Assembly (NCBI GenBank): GCA_052139695.1 | Contig: JBKQWF010000048.1 | Location: forward strand, 1 to 31,415 | Reading direction: 5' to 3' | Length of the DNA: 31,415 nt | Source of the DNA: PLGF01 sp052139695 | GTDB lineage: Bacteria; Verrucomicrobiota; Verrucomicrobiia; Limisphaerales; Palsa-1400 | Part shown: positions 31,050-31,415 of the stretch, in pieces | Position numbering within the stretch: position 1 is the first letter of the stretch | How the letters are laid out: each line of letters opens with the position of its first letter | The notes under the pieces: model-generated | What the model saw: only the letters and a program-made list of their open reading frames with translations | The model's database searches: none | Told to the model about the DNA's origin: nothing | Program-made: the position numbers and the translations under genes

Positions 31050-31415
31050 ATGGGTTCAGCGATCGAGTTGAAGAAAGCGCTCCTGTGGACGATCCCGCTT
31101 ATGGATCAGCGCAAGCCGCGCCACTTGCTTGGCATCGGACACATAGCGGACATTGAGCCGATCATAAAGCATGGCGTGGATACATTCGATATCACAGTGC
31201 CGACGCACTACGCACGACGCGGGATCGCGTTCACGAGCAAGGGCCGTGTGGATTTTGGCAAAGCGGCGCTGTTAAAAGATAAGGGCACGATCGACGCATC
31301 GTGCGAATGCCTGATTTGTGAGAAGTATCAGCGCGCCTATATCGCGCACCTCGTACGCGCGAATGAGATCACCGGCGGCGCGCTGCTCACGTTCCACAAT
31401 CTGTTCTTCTTCAAC
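31050..31415 (+). CDS. tgt-like tRNA-guanine transglycosylase, 5'-truncated fragment
   Basis: An open frame from ATG 31050 to the window edge gives 122 residues matching only the C-terminal third of bacterial tRNA-guanine transglycosylase, which exchanges guanine 34 for preQ1 in queuosine synthesis. Visible: RKPRHLLGIGHIADIEPIIK, HGVDTFDITVPTHYARRGIA (the D of the catalytic-side VDTFD and the PT..AR block), and the zinc site CECLIC with a later histidine in TFHNLFFF. The roughly 250 N-terminal residues, including the substrate-pocket motifs, are absent: DNA just upstream is a REP-like palindrome. The 3' end lies beyond the window. It is either a gene remnant, a stand-alone C-terminal protein, or an assembly junction. 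The zinc-site residues are intact, so decay would be recent. Confidence 0.7.
   Translation, partial: MGSAIELKKALLWTIPLMDQRKPRHLLGIGHIADIEPIIKHGVDTFDITVPTHYARRGIAFTSKGRVDFGKAALLKDKGTIDASCECLICEKYQRAYIAHLVRANEITGGALLTFHNLFFFN

Noticed and set aside
30848..31156. 102-codon plus-strand frame upstream of and overlapping the tgt fragment
   Set aside because: It crosses the REP-like palindrome and then runs out of frame through the tgt-like coding sequence, which is clearly read in another frame.

Overview
This GC-rich, densely coding chromosomal window most likely comes from a member of the phylum Verrucomicrobia, probably close to Pedosphaera/Pedosphaerales. The evidence is a prepilin-like protein with an H-X9-DG motif, DUF1080 (3-keto-disaccharide hydrolase-type) genes next to a Tat-exported Gfo/Idh/MocA oxidoreductase, a very long secreted protein of Ig-like, cyclophilin and InlB-type repeats, and interspersed palindromic intergenic repeats. 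The assignment is inferred from gene content, not from a marker-gene tree. No CRISPR array, rRNA, tRNA, transposase or prophage gene was seen. || Layout. (1) 25-1040 (+): a YggS-type PLP-homeostasis gene and a small unknown gene, then a gene-free stretch with two repeat-type elements. (2) 1465-3428 (+): a TetR-family regulator overlapping an ABC1/UbiB-type atypical kinase, with a 14-bp palindrome just before the regulator. (3) 3559-9453 (+): exported proteins for polysaccharide or glycoside breakdown, namely a DUF1080 protein, an alpha/beta-hydrolase esterase, a prepilin-like H-X9-DG protein, a double-DUF1080 protein and a Tat-signal Gfo/Idh/MocA oxidoreductase. (4) 9481-13717 (-): a three-gene signalling operon joined by ATGA overlaps: a soluble receiver-PAS-histidine kinase, a receiver-HDOD protein, and a receiver fused to an HD-GYP-like domain that has lost its metal-binding residues. 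(5) 13977-16995 (+): NfeD-like membrane protein, flotillin, and a beta-carbonic anhydrase with a proline-rich tail. (6) 17347-19201 (+): DUF5069 protein, histone-deacetylase-family amidohydrolase and UbiX-like flavin prenyltransferase. (7) 19198-25329 (-): rdgB, a 1698-residue secreted repeat protein overlapping its start, and a doubtful small gene. (8) 25461-30626 (-): rplW, rplD, rplC, rpsJ, fusA, rpsG and rpsL, transcribed from rpsL towards rplW. (9) 30627-31415: the rpsL promoter set in a large palindrome, gene-poor DNA, and on the plus strand the 3' part of a tgt-like gene that runs off the window. || How the genes work together. The ribosomal block is a fused str/S10 cluster without tuf, and it stops after rplW. 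The DUF1080 and Gfo/Idh/MocA genes fit an extracytoplasmic route in which sugars are oxidised at C3 and the 3-keto-glycosides then cleaved. The NfeD-flotillin pair is a known membrane-microdomain module, here extended by a carbonic anhydrase. The signalling operon has no DNA-binding output domain, so it probably acts through protein contacts. The best candidates for something undescribed are the flotillin/carbonic-anhydrase module, the signalling operon ending in a degenerate HD-GYP protein, the duplicated cyclophilin giant, and two promoters spaced exactly for leaderless mRNAs.
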